Positions 1 through 8,289 of a stretch of DNA of 21,585 bases are shown one piece after another. Source of the stretch: Acholeplasmataceae bacterium UBA2284 (GTDB lineage Bacteria; Bacillota_I; Bacilli_A; Acholeplasmatales; Acholeplasmataceae). Both the position numbers and the translations under genes were made by a program. Location of the stretch: NCBI GenBank assembly GCA_002345705.1, contig DDWO01000011.1, positions 1 to 21,585 on the forward strand, read 5' to 3'. Under the pieces are notes generated by a model. That model did no database searches. It had not been told where the DNA came from and saw nothing but the letters and a program-made list of their open reading frames with translations. Every line of letters begins with the position of its first letter. The first letter of the stretch is position 1.

Positions 1-429
<429 letters not shown>

Positions 430-471
430 TTAAAAGACTTTTACGAAAAGAATTTATCTAGTTTTGAGAGA

Positions 472-583
472 TGTCTGGTGACGATGGCGAAGTGGTCACA
501 CCTGTTCCCATACCGAACACAGAAGTTAAGCACTTCAGCGCCGAAGATAGTTCCAAGGAGCGAAAATAGGACGTTGCCAGGCA
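472..583 (+). rRNA. rrf: 5S ribosomal RNA
   Basis: It lies about 43 bases after the 23S end. It contains the characteristic 5S segment CCATACCGAACACAGAAG (about 510-527). The two ends pair as helix I: TGTCTGGT at 472-479 against GCCAGGCA at 576-583, including G-U pairs. The length of about 112 nt is normal. The exact ends are inferred from this pairing. Confidence 0.95.
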
Positions 584-624
584 TACCTCACTTATTTTAA
601 ACTTTATTAAGCAGCGCCTAATAG

Positions 625-701
625 GCCTACATAGCTCAGTTGGTTAGAGCACCTGACTGTTAATCAGGGGGTCCCAGGTTCGAGTCCTGGTGTGGGCGCC
701 A
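625..701 (+). tRNA. tRNA-Asn (anticodon GTT)
   Basis: A complete cloverleaf can be drawn. The acceptor is GCCTACA (625-631) against TGTGGGC (691-697). The anticodon stem is CCTGA/TCAGG with loop CTGTTAA and anticodon GTT at 659-661. The T arm contains GGTTCGAGTCC. The discriminator G and CCA (699-701) are encoded. It follows 5S directly and is probably co-transcribed with the rRNA operon. Confidence 0.97.
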
Positions 702-714
702 CTTAAAATCACGA

Positions 715-737
715 ACGGCAACTATGCCGTTTTTTTT
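715..737 (+). terminator. intrinsic terminator of the rRNA-tRNA operon
   Basis: Stem ACGGCA (715-720), loop ACTA, stem TGCCGT (725-730), running into eight T residues. It sits 13 bases after tRNA-Asn. Confidence 0.93.
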
Positions 738-747
738 AATTTTTAGA

Positions 748-776
748 TTGCTAGTTATTTATAATTTTGTTACAAT
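748..776 (+). promoter_or_regulatory. sigma-A-type promoter for the zinc-ribbon/lipoprotein pair
   Basis: The -35 is TTGCTA (748-753), the spacer is 17 bases, and the -10 is TACAAT (771-776). A good ribosome binding site AGGGGG (798-803) follows, 8 bases before the ATG at 812. Confidence 0.7.
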
Positions 777-811
777 TGGTATAGATAAATCATTTCTAGG
801 GGGTACTATAT

Positions 812-1150
812 ATGCGATGTAAGATCTGTGGGAAGAATCATGCTGATGATGCTTTGGTTTGTGACAATTGTGGTCAGTCCTTTGATGGAAGAACAAAAGT
901 AAATACCAAAAAAGATATTTATGTTAACAACATCAGTCTACTATTATTAATGGGCTTAATTCATGCATTAGGTGGTCTTGTTTTATTGGCTCTAGCTATC
1001 AAGGGTGGTCTTCCTTATTTAATTGGAGCATTTGCATCCTTTCTCAATGCTGCAATTTTTATTTCAATAGATTCTAGATTATCTAGACTTGAAGAAGTGA
1101 ATCGTATAAATGAAGAAAAATTTAAAAAAAATGTTTATGAAAAAAGTTAA
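812..1150 (+). CDS. small zinc-ribbon membrane protein, function unknown
   Basis: This 112-residue protein starts with a zinc-ribbon knuckle pair: C3-x2-C6 and C17-x2-C20, in the context CKICG...CDNCG. A short polar linker follows, then two hydrophobic segments (about 42-62 and 66-88) and a charged tail. The layout is a cytoplasmic zinc ribbon anchored by a membrane hairpin. Such proteins are widespread in low-GC Gram-positives, but I cannot assign a specific role. The start is set by AGGGGG at 8 bases. Its last codons overlap the next gene, so the two are probably translated in a coupled way. Confidence 0.8.
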   Translation: MRCKICGKNHADDALVCDNCGQSFDGRTKVNTKKDIYVNNISLLLLMGLIHALGGLVLLALAIKGGLPYLIGAFASFLNAAIFISIDSRLSRLEEVNRINEEKFKKNVYEKS

Positions 1151-1907
1151 TAGGTTACTCATCATATTCAATTTTATGATGATTGGATTTTTCATGAGTG
1201 CTTGTCAAAATGACATAAAAATTGATTTGATAGGTCAATGGCAGGTCGTAGAGCATAATGGAGAAGAAGTTGTTGAGTTTAATCCCTATTACCATCATTT
1301 TCTTACTTTTAATGAAGATAACACATTCAAAATGCAATCCTCGTATGATCACCCCAATCAAGATTTTGATTACAAAAGAGGTTGGTTTCCAAGAATTAGC
1401 AATCGTTTGATTAAACTATATTCAATCAGTAACCTAGTTGGAACCTACACCTTTGAGAATAATATCATTACACTATATGATCAAAATCAGGAACCATTTT
1501 CTCACGAGATGATCTATGAATTAAAAGGGTCTAGAATTTCAAGAGTCTCTGAGAATAGTTATGCAAAATTTGTCTATGAAAAATGTGAATATGTTCCTAT
1601 GCAGGACATGATGCAAGGAACTTGGCATTTAGATATAACAAGCACGAATAAGCTATCAGAGGATGATATTGTATTAAATGGCATCATGAAGATTAAGATT
1701 TTTAATGACTATATTTCTTTCTATGGTCTTTATTCACCAACTAGCACTTTATCCGTGAAGTATTATCCAGGTGAAAGCACATTTTTATTACTTTTCGTAG
1801 ATACTGATGAACTAGTTATTGGCTATATTGTAGAAAATGCAATGCACATCGTTTCAAAAAATAGTTTTCATCTAGTTTATATTAAAGAACAAGAGACAAA
1901 TGAGTAA
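1137..1907 (+). CDS. predicted lipoprotein, possibly with two lipocalin-like domains
   Basis: From the ATG at 1137 this is a 256-residue protein with a classical lipoprotein leader: K2-K3, a hydrophobic stretch, then a lipobox ending MSAC with the lipidated cysteine at residue 23. Upstream in-frame ATGs at 1110 and 1131 exist, but they would only lengthen the leader and have no better ribosome binding site. The mature part looks all-beta, with two possible repeats: one begins IGQWQVVEHNG and has GTYTFENNIITLY, the other begins MQGTWHLDI. The G-x-W starts recall lipocalin-like lipoproteins; this is an impression, not a proven match. It overlaps the zinc-ribbon gene by 14 bases. The partner and ligand are unknown. 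Confidence 0.75.
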   Translation: MKKVNRLLIIFNFMMIGFFMSACQNDIKIDLIGQWQVVEHNGEEVVEFNPYYHHFLTFNEDNTFKMQSSYDHPNQDFDYKRGWFPRISNRLIKLYSISNLVGTYTFENNIITLYDQNQEPFSHEMIYELKGSRISRVSENSYAKFVYEKCEYVPMQDMMQGTWHLDITSTNKLSEDDIVLNGIMKIKIFNDYISFYGLYSPTSTLSVKYYPGESTFLLLFVDTDELVIGYIVENAMHIVSKNSFHLVYIKEQETNE

Positions 1908-1912
1908 TAAAA

Positions 1913-1943
1913 AAGGCTAACCGATTTGGTTAGCCTTCATTTT
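1913..1943. terminator. bidirectional intrinsic terminator between convergent genes
   Basis: Ten-base-pair stem AAGGCTAACC (1913-1922) and GGTTAGCCTT (1928-1937) with loop GATTT. T-rich sequence follows on the plus strand (1940-1945). On the minus strand the A-run before the stem supplies the T-tract. It serves the lipoprotein gene from the left and the pyrophosphatase gene from the right. Confidence 0.92.
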
Positions 1944-4139
1944 TTATTTGAATAAGAATTTTAAAATTGGATCGATTTCTGCTAGTATTGGAACAATAAT
2001 CAATGAAACAATGCTCATTAGTTTAATTAAAATATCCATGGATGGTCCAGCAGTATCCTTAAATGGGTCACCAACAGTATCACCAGTCACTGCAGCCTTA
2101 TGTGCTTCAGATCCTTTTCCACCTAAATTACCCTCTTCAATATGCTTTTTCGCATTATCCCAAGCACCACCTGAGTTTGCCATAAAGACTGCTAGCATGA
2201 TTGCTGAGACTAAACCACCAACAAGAAGTCCTCCTAATCCTTGAGTTCCAAGGAATATTCCAGCAAGTATCGGTGAAAAGACTGCAATCATCGCTGGTAA
2301 AATCATTTCTTTCAGAGCAGCTTTTGTAGAAATATCGACACATTTCGCATAATTTGGAAGTGAAGTACCCTCCATAATGCCTGGATCATTTCTAAATTGC
2401 TCACGAACCTCTTCAATCATCTTATTAGCAGCTTTACCAACAGATTTTATAACTAGTGCTGTGAATAAGAAGGGTAGCATCGCACCTATAAAGATACCAA
2501 CCATTACACCAGGTTGCAAAATATCAATACCAGCACCATCTGATAGACCTGCCGATTTTTCATAAGCAAAGAATAGACCAATCGAGGTTAAGGCAGCAGA
2601 GCCAATACAAAATCCCTTACCGATTGCAGCTGTAGTATTTCCTACAGAATCTAGTTTATCAGTAATCGCTCTTACCTTTTTATCTAGCTTACTCATTTCA
2701 GCGATACCACCTGCATTGTCTGCAATTGGACCATATGCATCTACTGAAATGGTAATACCTGCTGTTGAAAGCATACCAACTGCAGCTAAAGCAATCCCAT
2801 ACATATCTCTTGTAAATAAGTAGGATATAACGATACCACCAACAAGAATCATAACAGTCAAGAATGTGGACTGCATCCCAACCCCAAAGCCTGCAATAAC
2901 ATTGGTTGCATGTCCTGTTTTAGATTGCTGTGCAATTTCTTTTACATGCTTATAATCTGAGGATGTATAATACTCAGCAATAAAACCTATAGCAACACCG
3001 ACAACTAAACCGGTAGCAACTGCACCAAAGACTCCCCAAGCACGAATACCATCAAACATAATATGACTAAATATTAAACTAGCTAGTAGCATAATAAATG
3101 CAGCTAAATATGTTGAAACACTTAATGCAAGCTGAGGATTATGCCAGTTTTTAGCTCTTACGGTAAAGACTGCAATTACAGCAGCAATCGAACCTAATCC
3201 AGCAATTAACAGTGGATAGATGACTGCACCGACAATACCTGCTAAAACAGAAGCGTTTAAAATCACAGAACCATCAATAACCTGAGCAGGAGTAAAGGCA
3301 ACAAACGCATAGATCCCTAATGTAAGTGCTGAAATAATGGATCCAACATAGGATTCAGTTAAATCACTACCCATACCAGCAACATCACCAACATTATCAC
3401 CAACATTATCAGCGATAACTGCAGGATTTCTTGGATCATCCTCAGGAATTCCAGCTTCAACCTTACCTACTAAGTCAGCACCAACATCGGCAGCTTTTGT
3501 AAAAATACCACCACCAACACGTCCAAATAAAGCGATTAATGAGGCACCTAAGCCATAACCAGCAACTGTGTTGACTGCATGCGTTAATGCCAAATATTGT
3601 TCCTTAGGTACTCCAGAGTTTCCACCAAATACCCAATAAAATATAAAGAATAAAATAGTTAATCCAAATAATCCTAAGCCAACAACGGTTAATCCTAAGA
3701 CAGAACCACCCGAAAACGCAACTCGAAGTGCTCCAGGCATTCCTTCAGTATTCGCCTTTGAGGTTGTTCTAGAGTTTGCTTTCGTTGCTGTATGCATACC
3801 TACCCAACCTGCAAGACCAGAGAAGGAAGCACCAACAATAAATGCAATTGCTGCCTTCCAACCAACTCCCTCTGAACCCCTTAAGACAGGAATGAGTTCA
3901 GTGGATGCGAGTAATGCACCTACACCAAGAGCAAAGTAAATAATAATTCGGTACTGTCTTTTCATAAACGCCATCGCACCTTCATGAATATATGAAGAGA
4001 TTTCTTCGATTCGTTTATGATTAACTTCAATTTTACTTACCTTTCGATATAAAACGTAAGCATACAAAATTGCAATGAGTGAAGAAATTACTGCAATACC
4101 AATAAAAAGGGTTGTTACTGAGAACTCGTTGAATAACAT
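1944..4139 (-). CDS. hppA: membrane-bound ion-translocating pyrophosphatase
   Basis: A 731-residue, very hydrophobic protein of the M-PPase family. It hydrolyses cytoplasmic pyrophosphate and pumps Na+ and/or H+ outward. The PPi-binding motif DVGADLVGKVE is at residues 218-228, followed by the acidic stretch DNVGDNVGDVAG. Full length and about sixteen membrane helices fit the family. GNTTAAIGKG has Ala at residue 504, where potassium-independent members have Lys, so this should be the K+-stimulated class. The helix-6 acidic residue is E262 in TESYVGS, the placement seen in Na+-pumping members such as Thermotoga; ion choice is therefore inferred as Na+ but unproven. The start is fixed by AAGGAG (4149-4154), and the gene is monocistronic between two terminators. 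Confidence 0.97.
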   Translation of the reverse strand: MLFNEFSVTTLFIGIAVISSLIAILYAYVLYRKVSKIEVNHKRIEEISSYIHEGAMAFMKRQYRIIIYFALGVGALLASTELIPVLRGSEGVGWKAAIAFIVGASFSGLAGWVGMHTATKANSRTTSKANTEGMPGALRVAFSGGSVLGLTVVGLGLFGLTILFFIFYWVFGGNSGVPKEQYLALTHAVNTVAGYGLGASLIALFGRVGGGIFTKAADVGADLVGKVEAGIPEDDPRNPAVIADNVGDNVGDVAGMGSDLTESYVGSIISALTLGIYAFVAFTPAQVIDGSVILNASVLAGIVGAVIYPLLIAGLGSIAAVIAVFTVRAKNWHNPQLALSVSTYLAAFIMLLASLIFSHIMFDGIRAWGVFGAVATGLVVGVAIGFIAEYYTSSDYKHVKEIAQQSKTGHATNVIAGFGVGMQSTFLTVMILVGGIVISYLFTRDMYGIALAAVGMLSTAGITISVDAYGPIADNAGGIAEMSKLDKKVRAITDKLDSVGNTTAAIGKGFCIGSAALTSIGLFFAYEKSAGLSDGAGIDILQPGVMVGIFIGAMLPFLFTALVIKSVGKAANKMIEEVREQFRNDPGIMEGTSLPNYAKCVDISTKAALKEMILPAMIAVFSPILAGIFLGTQGLGGLLVGGLVSAIMLAVFMANSGGAWDNAKKHIEEGNLGGKGSEAHKAAVTGDTVGDPFKDTAGPSMDILIKLMSIVSLIIVPILAEIDPILKFLFK

Positions 4140-4189
4140 TATATGTTTCTCCTTATCTAACTCATTTGGGCATATAAAAGAAAAAAACG

Positions 4190-4230
4190 AACGATAAACC
4201 TATAAATACCCTTATTTTCATTTTACTACA
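4190..4230 (-). promoter_or_regulatory. possible promoter of hppA
   Basis: Read on the minus strand, TTGTAG is followed after 17 bases by TATTTA, upstream of the hppA ribosome binding site. The match is weak, and a nearby TAAAAT is an alternative -10. Coordinates are approximate. Confidence 0.3.
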
Positions 4231-4261
4231 ATTTGCAAATAGTATGCTTATAATTTTTAAT

Positions 4262-4295
4262 AAAAAAAAGTACTCTAGACAACTATCTAAAGTAC
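4262..4295 (-). terminator. intrinsic terminator of the P-type ATPase gene
   Basis: On the minus strand the stem GTACTTTAGA pairs with TCTAGAGTAC (one G-U pair), with a six-base loop, followed by eight T residues (A at 4262-4269 on the plus strand). It starts 8 bases after the ATPase stop and insulates hppA from upstream transcription. Confidence 0.9.
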
Positions 4296-4303
4296 TAAAC
4301 ATT

Positions 4304-6151
4304 TTACTTTAATAAGAGACGAAGACTGTTTAATATCACCAATATAGTGGATGTTTCATGAGCAACTACCCCTGTAGGGAGTTCGATGATTCCAAAAACA
4401 TTACTAATTAATAGAAATAAGATAACGGAAGTTGAGAAAATAATATTTTGTAGTGTTATCTTTCTCATTCTTTTAGAAAGCTTAATAATTCTAGTAATAT
4501 TTTCTAACTTATCGTTCATAATTACAATATCAGAGGTTTCTAGAGAGACGTCTGTTGCTGTTCCCATCGCTACACTGACATCAGAAACTGCAAGTGCAGG
4601 TGCATCATTGATTCCATCACCAACCATCATAACCTTACCAAAAGACTTTTGTAGTTCTCTTACTTTATTTACCTTATCATCAGGAAAGCAGTTTGATTCA
4701 AATGAATCTACGCCAGCTTCCTTAGCAATGGCATTCGCTGTAAAATTATTATCTCCAGTTAATAATACTGTTTTTATACCCATTTTTCGTAACTCAGTCA
4801 TCACATCTTTGGCATTATCTCTAATTGTGTCCATTAATGCAACAAAGCCTATGGTAATAGAATTTTTAATAATTGCAACATTGCTATGTCCAAGTGAATT
4901 GCATCGATCCAGCTTTTCAAGTAAATCTTCATGCACCTTAGAATCAAATCTACCAATTTGCCATAAATTACCATCGATTTCTGCTTCCATCCCACGTCCT
5001 GATATTTCATTAGTATGAATGGAGGTCTTCATATATTTTTGATCTAGAGAAGAAGCAATTGATTTAGCTAATGGATGCTCAGACTGTTTTTCTAAAGTAT
5101 ATAAAATTGATAAAACCTCTTCACGGTCAAGTGAGTCAATCACTTCAATTCTTACAACTTTTGGAATTCCAGAGGTAATTGTTCCAGTTTTATCCAATAC
5201 AACTGTTTTTAATCCGATTAATTGTTCGAGTGGAGTTCCACCTTTAATCAAGATTCGATGTCGTGCTCCATTCGATAATGAGGATAGCATTGCAGGTGTG
5301 ATAGATGCAACCAAAGCACAAGGAGAACCAACCACTAAAACGATAACTCCTCTATTAAATGCATATTCAGGTGTCCACCAGTTAAAAAGCGGAGGAATTG
5401 TCATAAAAAGAATGGCCATGACGATAACTATATATACATAATATTTTTCGAACTTATCGATAAATGATTGAGATTTTGTTTTATTATTTTGTGCATCCTT
5501 AACAAAATCTACTATTTTTTGAACGACTGAATCCTTTGGATCCTTCATTGTTTTGACAACAATTGTTGAATCTATATTGATAGAACCAGCGAAAATACTA
5601 TCGCCAGTATCCTTATAAACAGGTACGAATTCACCAGTAATTGCAGCTTGATTTAGAGAGGTAGCACCTTTAACAATCTTCCCATCCACTGGAACCTGCT
5701 GACCAACTTTGACAATAACATCTTGACCAATTGATAATTCAGAAACTAAAACTTCAGTTTCCTGATTGTTCTCAAATAGCAACGCAGTTTGTGGAGCAAG
5801 CTTCAATAAACTTGTTAAGGCCTTCTCACTTCTTGATGTTGCATACGACTCAAGCACACCACTAATGGAAAAGATTAAAATTAAAATAGCACCCTCAGAA
5901 TAGTCGCCAACAATAAATGCACCGAGTGCAGCTAAAATCATTAATATTTCAACATTCAACGATTTATTTTTTATTGTATCAAGTATACCTTCCTTAGCCT
6001 TTGCATAACCACCAATTGCAAATGAAGCCCCAAAAAATATTGGAATCCAAATCGAGTTAGGTGATGCAGCATCGAAGACGTATCCTAAAATGATAAATAA
6101 AACAGAAACGACAACAAACGATGTTTCCATAATGAGTAATTTTTTTGTCAT
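4304..6151 (-). CDS. P1B-type heavy-metal-transporting ATPase
   Basis: From the ATG at 6151 this is a 615-residue membrane ATPase that moves a transition metal across the cytoplasmic membrane. It has the phosphorylated aspartate D320 in DKTGT, the actuator TGE motif, HP in SEHPLA, and GDGINDAP at 511-518. The metal site on helix 4 is SPC (S276-P277-C278) rather than CPC, and there is no N-terminal metal-binding CxxC domain. That matches the P1B-4 (CoaT/ZosA/PfeT-like) group, known for Co, Zn or Fe export. The last helix carries HETST (H598), where that group typically has HEGGT or HEGST. The substrate cannot be fixed. The longer reading frame to 6241 would begin upstream of the promoter and lacks a ribosome binding site. 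Confidence 0.93.
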   Translation of the reverse strand: MTKKLLIMETSFVVVSVLFIILGYVFDAASPNSIWIPIFFGASFAIGGYAKAKEGILDTIKNKSLNVEILMILAALGAFIVGDYSEGAILILIFSISGVLESYATSRSEKALTSLLKLAPQTALLFENNQETEVLVSELSIGQDVIVKVGQQVPVDGKIVKGATSLNQAAITGEFVPVYKDTGDSIFAGSINIDSTIVVKTMKDPKDSVVQKIVDFVKDAQNNKTKSQSFIDKFEKYYVYIVIVMAILFMTIPPLFNWWTPEYAFNRGVIVLVVGSPCALVASITPAMLSSLSNGARHRILIKGGTPLEQLIGLKTVVLDKTGTITSGIPKVVRIEVIDSLDREEVLSILYTLEKQSEHPLAKSIASSLDQKYMKTSIHTNEISGRGMEAEIDGNLWQIGRFDSKVHEDLLEKLDRCNSLGHSNVAIIKNSITIGFVALMDTIRDNAKDVMTELRKMGIKTVLLTGDNNFTANAIAKEAGVDSFESNCFPDDKVNKVRELQKSFGKVMMVGDGINDAPALAVSDVSVAMGTATDVSLETSDIVIMNDKLENITRIIKLSKRMRKITLQNIIFSTSVILFLLISNVFGIIELPTGVVAHETSTILVILNSLRLLLK

Positions 6152-6155
6152 GATG

Positions 6156-6164
6156 ACCTCCTTT
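6156..6164 (-). promoter_or_regulatory. ribosome binding site that sets the ATPase start
   Basis: On the minus strand AAAGGAGGT ends 4 bases before the ATG at 6151 (the GGAGG core is slightly further). It is the only strong Shine-Dalgarno sequence in this leader and rules out the longer start at 6241. Confidence 0.85.
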
Positions 6165-6185
6165 AGTTCAGTGAACCACATGATT

Positions 6186-6194
6186 ATTATATCA
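6186..6194 (-). promoter_or_regulatory. extended -10 promoter of the P-type ATPase gene
   Basis: Minus strand TGATATAAT, a TGn extended -10 with a perfect TATAAT. No convincing -35 is seen. Transcription would start near 6179, giving a leader of about 28 bases to the ATG at 6151. The small palindrome GTTCAGTGAAC (6166-6176) lies in that leader. Confidence 0.7.
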
Positions 6195-6276
6195 TTAATT
6201 AGAATTAAATTATAAATAAACGCCCATATTATTATAAACACCGCTCTTATTTATAAAAGAAATAATTTTTAGGATA

Positions 6277-6285
6277 TGGTATACT
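6277..6285 (+). promoter_or_regulatory. extended -10 promoter of the YjbR-like gene
   Basis: TGGTATACT: TG, one base, then TATACT (6280-6285). No clear -35 is present. It lies about 16 bases before the ATG at 6302, so the leader is very short. Confidence 0.6.
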
Positions 6286-6301
6286 AAATATAGGTGATGA
6301 T

Positions 6302-6661
6302 ATGAAATATTTATGGATAGATGAATACTGCATCAATAAGAGAGATGCGGTTAAAGATTATCAAATGGATTGGGAAGCAACAAGATATCTTTTAGATGGT
6401 AAAATGTTTGCAATGATTGGCCAAAATAAAGAGAAAAAGGACATTATTAGTCTTAAATTAGAGCCTACCTATGGTCAATTTTTAAGAAAAGAATACAAGG
6501 ATATTGTACCAGGATACTACTTGAATAAAGAACATTGGAACTCTATTGATTTAAATGGGGATGTTGAAGACTCCCTTTTGAAGGAATTAATAGACCAATC
6601 CTATGTATTGATTCTCAAGAGTCTTACCAAGGCTAAGCAAAAAGAAATTTTAAATAAATAA
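6302..6661 (+). CDS. MmcQ/YjbR-family protein (CyaY-like fold)
   Basis: 119 residues, the usual size for the MmcQ/YjbR family (DUF419). Family signatures can be read along the chain: W24 in MDWEATRYLLDGKMFAMIG, then LKLEP, then PGYYLNKEHWNSIDLNGDVED, ending in a helix with an SLTKAKQKEIL tail. The E. coli member has the same order (NDWKAT...FAM...SLK...YLNKAHW). Family members have a double-wing, frataxin-like fold and are often annotated as DNA-binding, but a definite function is not established. AGGTGA lies just before the start. It is divergently oriented from the metal ATPase and seems to be a single-gene unit. Confidence 0.85.
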   Translation: MKYLWIDEYCINKRDAVKDYQMDWEATRYLLDGKMFAMIGQNKEKKDIISLKLEPTYGQFLRKEYKDIVPGYYLNKEHWNSIDLNGDVEDSLLKELIDQSYVLILKSLTKAKQKEILNK

Positions 6662-6712
6662 GTAATCTTTATTTCTTTATATTTGTTATTCCATGATTTT
6701 TTAGATCAATTT

Positions 6713-6721
6713 TGATATACT
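6713..6721 (+). promoter_or_regulatory. extended -10 promoter of the GNAT-udk operon
   Basis: TGATATACT: TG, one base, then TATACT (6716-6721). The ribosome binding site AGGAGGAGA follows at 6726-6734, so the leader is again very short. Confidence 0.6.
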
Positions 6722-6743
6722 ATTTAGGAGGAGATGACTATAT

Positions 6744-7055
6744 ATGAACTTTATTTATGAGGACCATAAAATTTACGTTAAAAATGAAATTGGAATCGTT
6801 ATTGTAAACGCAACGTTCCCATTTATTGAAGAAGGTGTTGTCGTAGTAGATCACACTTTTGTTGACCCAACACTTAGAGGACAAGGTATTGCAAGCCAAC
6901 TCATGCACGAGGTTTATAAGCATGCTAAAGCAAAAGGTTACAAGGTTGTAGCAACCTGTCCATATGCAGTTGCTTGGTTTAAGAAACATAAGGAACAAAA
7001 CGACATTATTGATGAAGCGGTTCAAGCTAAGCTTGCACCCGAATGTCAAATTTGA
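6744..7055 (+). CDS. small GNAT-fold N-acetyltransferase (YjdJ/YidJ type)
   Basis: A 103-residue protein of the compact GNAT subfamily. It has a beta-rich start, then the acetyl-CoA-binding core HTFVDPTLRGQGIASQLM (RGQGIA is the pyrophosphate-binding loop), a helix, and the family tail CPYAVAWFKKHKE. These small proteins bind acetyl-CoA and their natural substrate is generally unknown. AGGAGGAGA lies 9 bases before the ATG. The stop is only 17 bases from udk, so it should be the first gene of the operon running to the MATE gene. Confidence 0.88.
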   Translation: MNFIYEDHKIYVKNEIGIVIVNATFPFIEEGVVVVDHTFVDPTLRGQGIASQLMHEVYKHAKAKGYKVVATCPYAVAWFKKHKEQNDIIDEAVQAKLAPECQI

Positions 7056-7072
7056 TAACCTAGGAGATGCCT

Positions 7073-7699
7073 ATGAAGAAGCCCTTATTAATATTGGTTG
7101 CCGGAGGATCTGCATCTGGGAAAAGCACAGTTGTTCAAGAAATATTAGACCGTGCAGGATTTGATGATGTTATCATTATTAGACACGATGATTATTATTT
7201 AGATCAGAGTAATTTACCATTAGAAGTTCGTTATTTAACAAACTATGACCATCCGAGTTCACTGGATAACCAATTGCTTTATGACGACCTTAAAAAGCTT
7301 TTAGAAGGCAAATCTATAGACAAACCTGTCTATGATTTTGTCAACCATACAAGAAGTAATGAGATTGAACACATCAACCCGAAACCAATTATTATCGTTG
7401 AAGGGATTCTTATTTTAGAAAATGAAAAAATCAGAGAGTTGTCTGATATGAACTTATTTGTTGAACTCGATGATGATACACGTTTTATAAGAAGAATGCT
7501 GAGAGATATGAAGGAACGTGGAAGAACTTTAGAAAATATTATAAGTCAGTACGAAAAAACAGTAAAACCAATGTTTCATAAGCATATTAAGCCAACAAAA
7601 AGATATGCTGATGTGATTATACCAAATGATCGCAAGCATGAAATTGCTGTTGATTTAATTGTTACAAAAATAAAACAAATTCTAGGAGAAAATGTATGA
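7073..7699 (+). CDS. udk: uridine kinase
   Basis: A 208-residue cytoplasmic kinase that phosphorylates uridine and cytidine to UMP and CMP (pyrimidine salvage). It has the P-loop GGSASGKST (residues 11-19), RHDDYYLDQS, NYDHPSSLD (nucleoside site), and VEGILIL before the R-rich lid (RRMLRDMKERGR). The length is typical. The ATG at 7073 lies 6 bases after AGGAG (7062-7066); the in-frame ATG at 7067 touches the AGGAG and cannot be used well. The stop overlaps the next start as ATGA, so translation of the nucleosidase-like gene is coupled. Confidence 0.95.
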   Translation: MKKPLLILVAGGSASGKSTVVQEILDRAGFDDVIIIRHDDYYLDQSNLPLEVRYLTNYDHPSSLDNQLLYDDLKKLLEGKSIDKPVYDFVNHTRSNEIEHINPKPIIIVEGILILENEKIRELSDMNLFVELDDDTRFIRRMLRDMKERGRTLENIISQYEKTVKPMFHKHIKPTKRYADVIIPNDRKHEIAVDLIVTKIKQILGENV

Positions 7700-8277
7700 T
7701 TTTGGTTGTTATGGCAATGAATGAGGAAGCTAAAGAGATCCTTGAAAACCAATCTTCGAATAAAAAAGTATTGCTAACTGGAATTGGTAAGGTCAATGCA
7801 GCATCCAAATTATCAGCTTTTTTAGCAACCAATCAGGTAGATGCTATCTATAACTTAGGATTCGCTGGTGCGAGTAAGCCTTATCATGTTGGGGATATTG
7901 TTTTAATTGAAAAAGCGAGATATCATGATTTTGATTTAACGCTTTTTGGCTATCAAAAGGGTCAAGTCCCTGGACTTCCTGAAGCCTTTGAATCATCAAA
8001 AGAACTCTTGGATCATGCAAAATCGGTATTGACTTCGTTTGAGACAGGACAATTATTTACTGGTGATTATTTTATGACTGAGGAAAAAGATGAATCATTT
8101 ATTGTAGATATGGAAGGTACAGCACTTTATCATGTTGCACATCAGTATAACATTCCTATACTTTCGATAAAAGTTATATCTGATGTCATGGGTATGGATG
8201 ATCATTTTGATTCCTATAAAAAGTTTGAAAGAGAGTTTGGAGCAGAAACTCTATTAAGGATTTACCAATCTTTATAA
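7696..8277 (+). CDS. mtnN: MTA/SAH-nucleosidase-like protein (PNP/UDP family), compact
   Basis: A 193-residue member of the PNP/UDP phosphorylase superfamily. The start MILVVMAMNEE (E11) corresponds to the catalytic Glu12 region of E. coli MTAN. DMEGTALYHVA supplies the ribose-binding Glu (E140), and ISDVMG the catalytic Asp (D163). The expected reaction is cleavage of methylthioadenosine or S-adenosylhomocysteine to adenine plus the thioribose. The protein is about 35-40 residues shorter than typical MTAN, and the loss lies between E11 and E140, so the substrate could differ. It overlaps udk by four bases (ATGA) and is followed after 12 bases by the DJ-1 gene. Confidence 0.8.
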   Translation: MILVVMAMNEEAKEILENQSSNKKVLLTGIGKVNAASKLSAFLATNQVDAIYNLGFAGASKPYHVGDIVLIEKARYHDFDLTLFGYQKGQVPGLPEAFESSKELLDHAKSVLTSFETGQLFTGDYFMTEEKDESFIVDMEGTALYHVAHQYNIPILSIKVISDVMGMDDHFDSYKKFEREFGAETLLRIYQSL

Positions 8278-8289
8278 TGAGGTGATTTC

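Noticed and set aside
4386..5018. 210-codon plus-strand open frame
   Set aside because: Shadow of the metal ATPase on the opposite strand; Ser/Thr/Ile-rich composition, no ribosome binding site, and the minus-strand frame has all P-type ATPase motifs.
6152..6241. 30-codon N-terminal extension of the metal ATPase
   Set aside because: It would start upstream of the extended -10 at 6186-6194 and has no ribosome binding site, whereas AAAGGAGGT fits the ATG at 6151.
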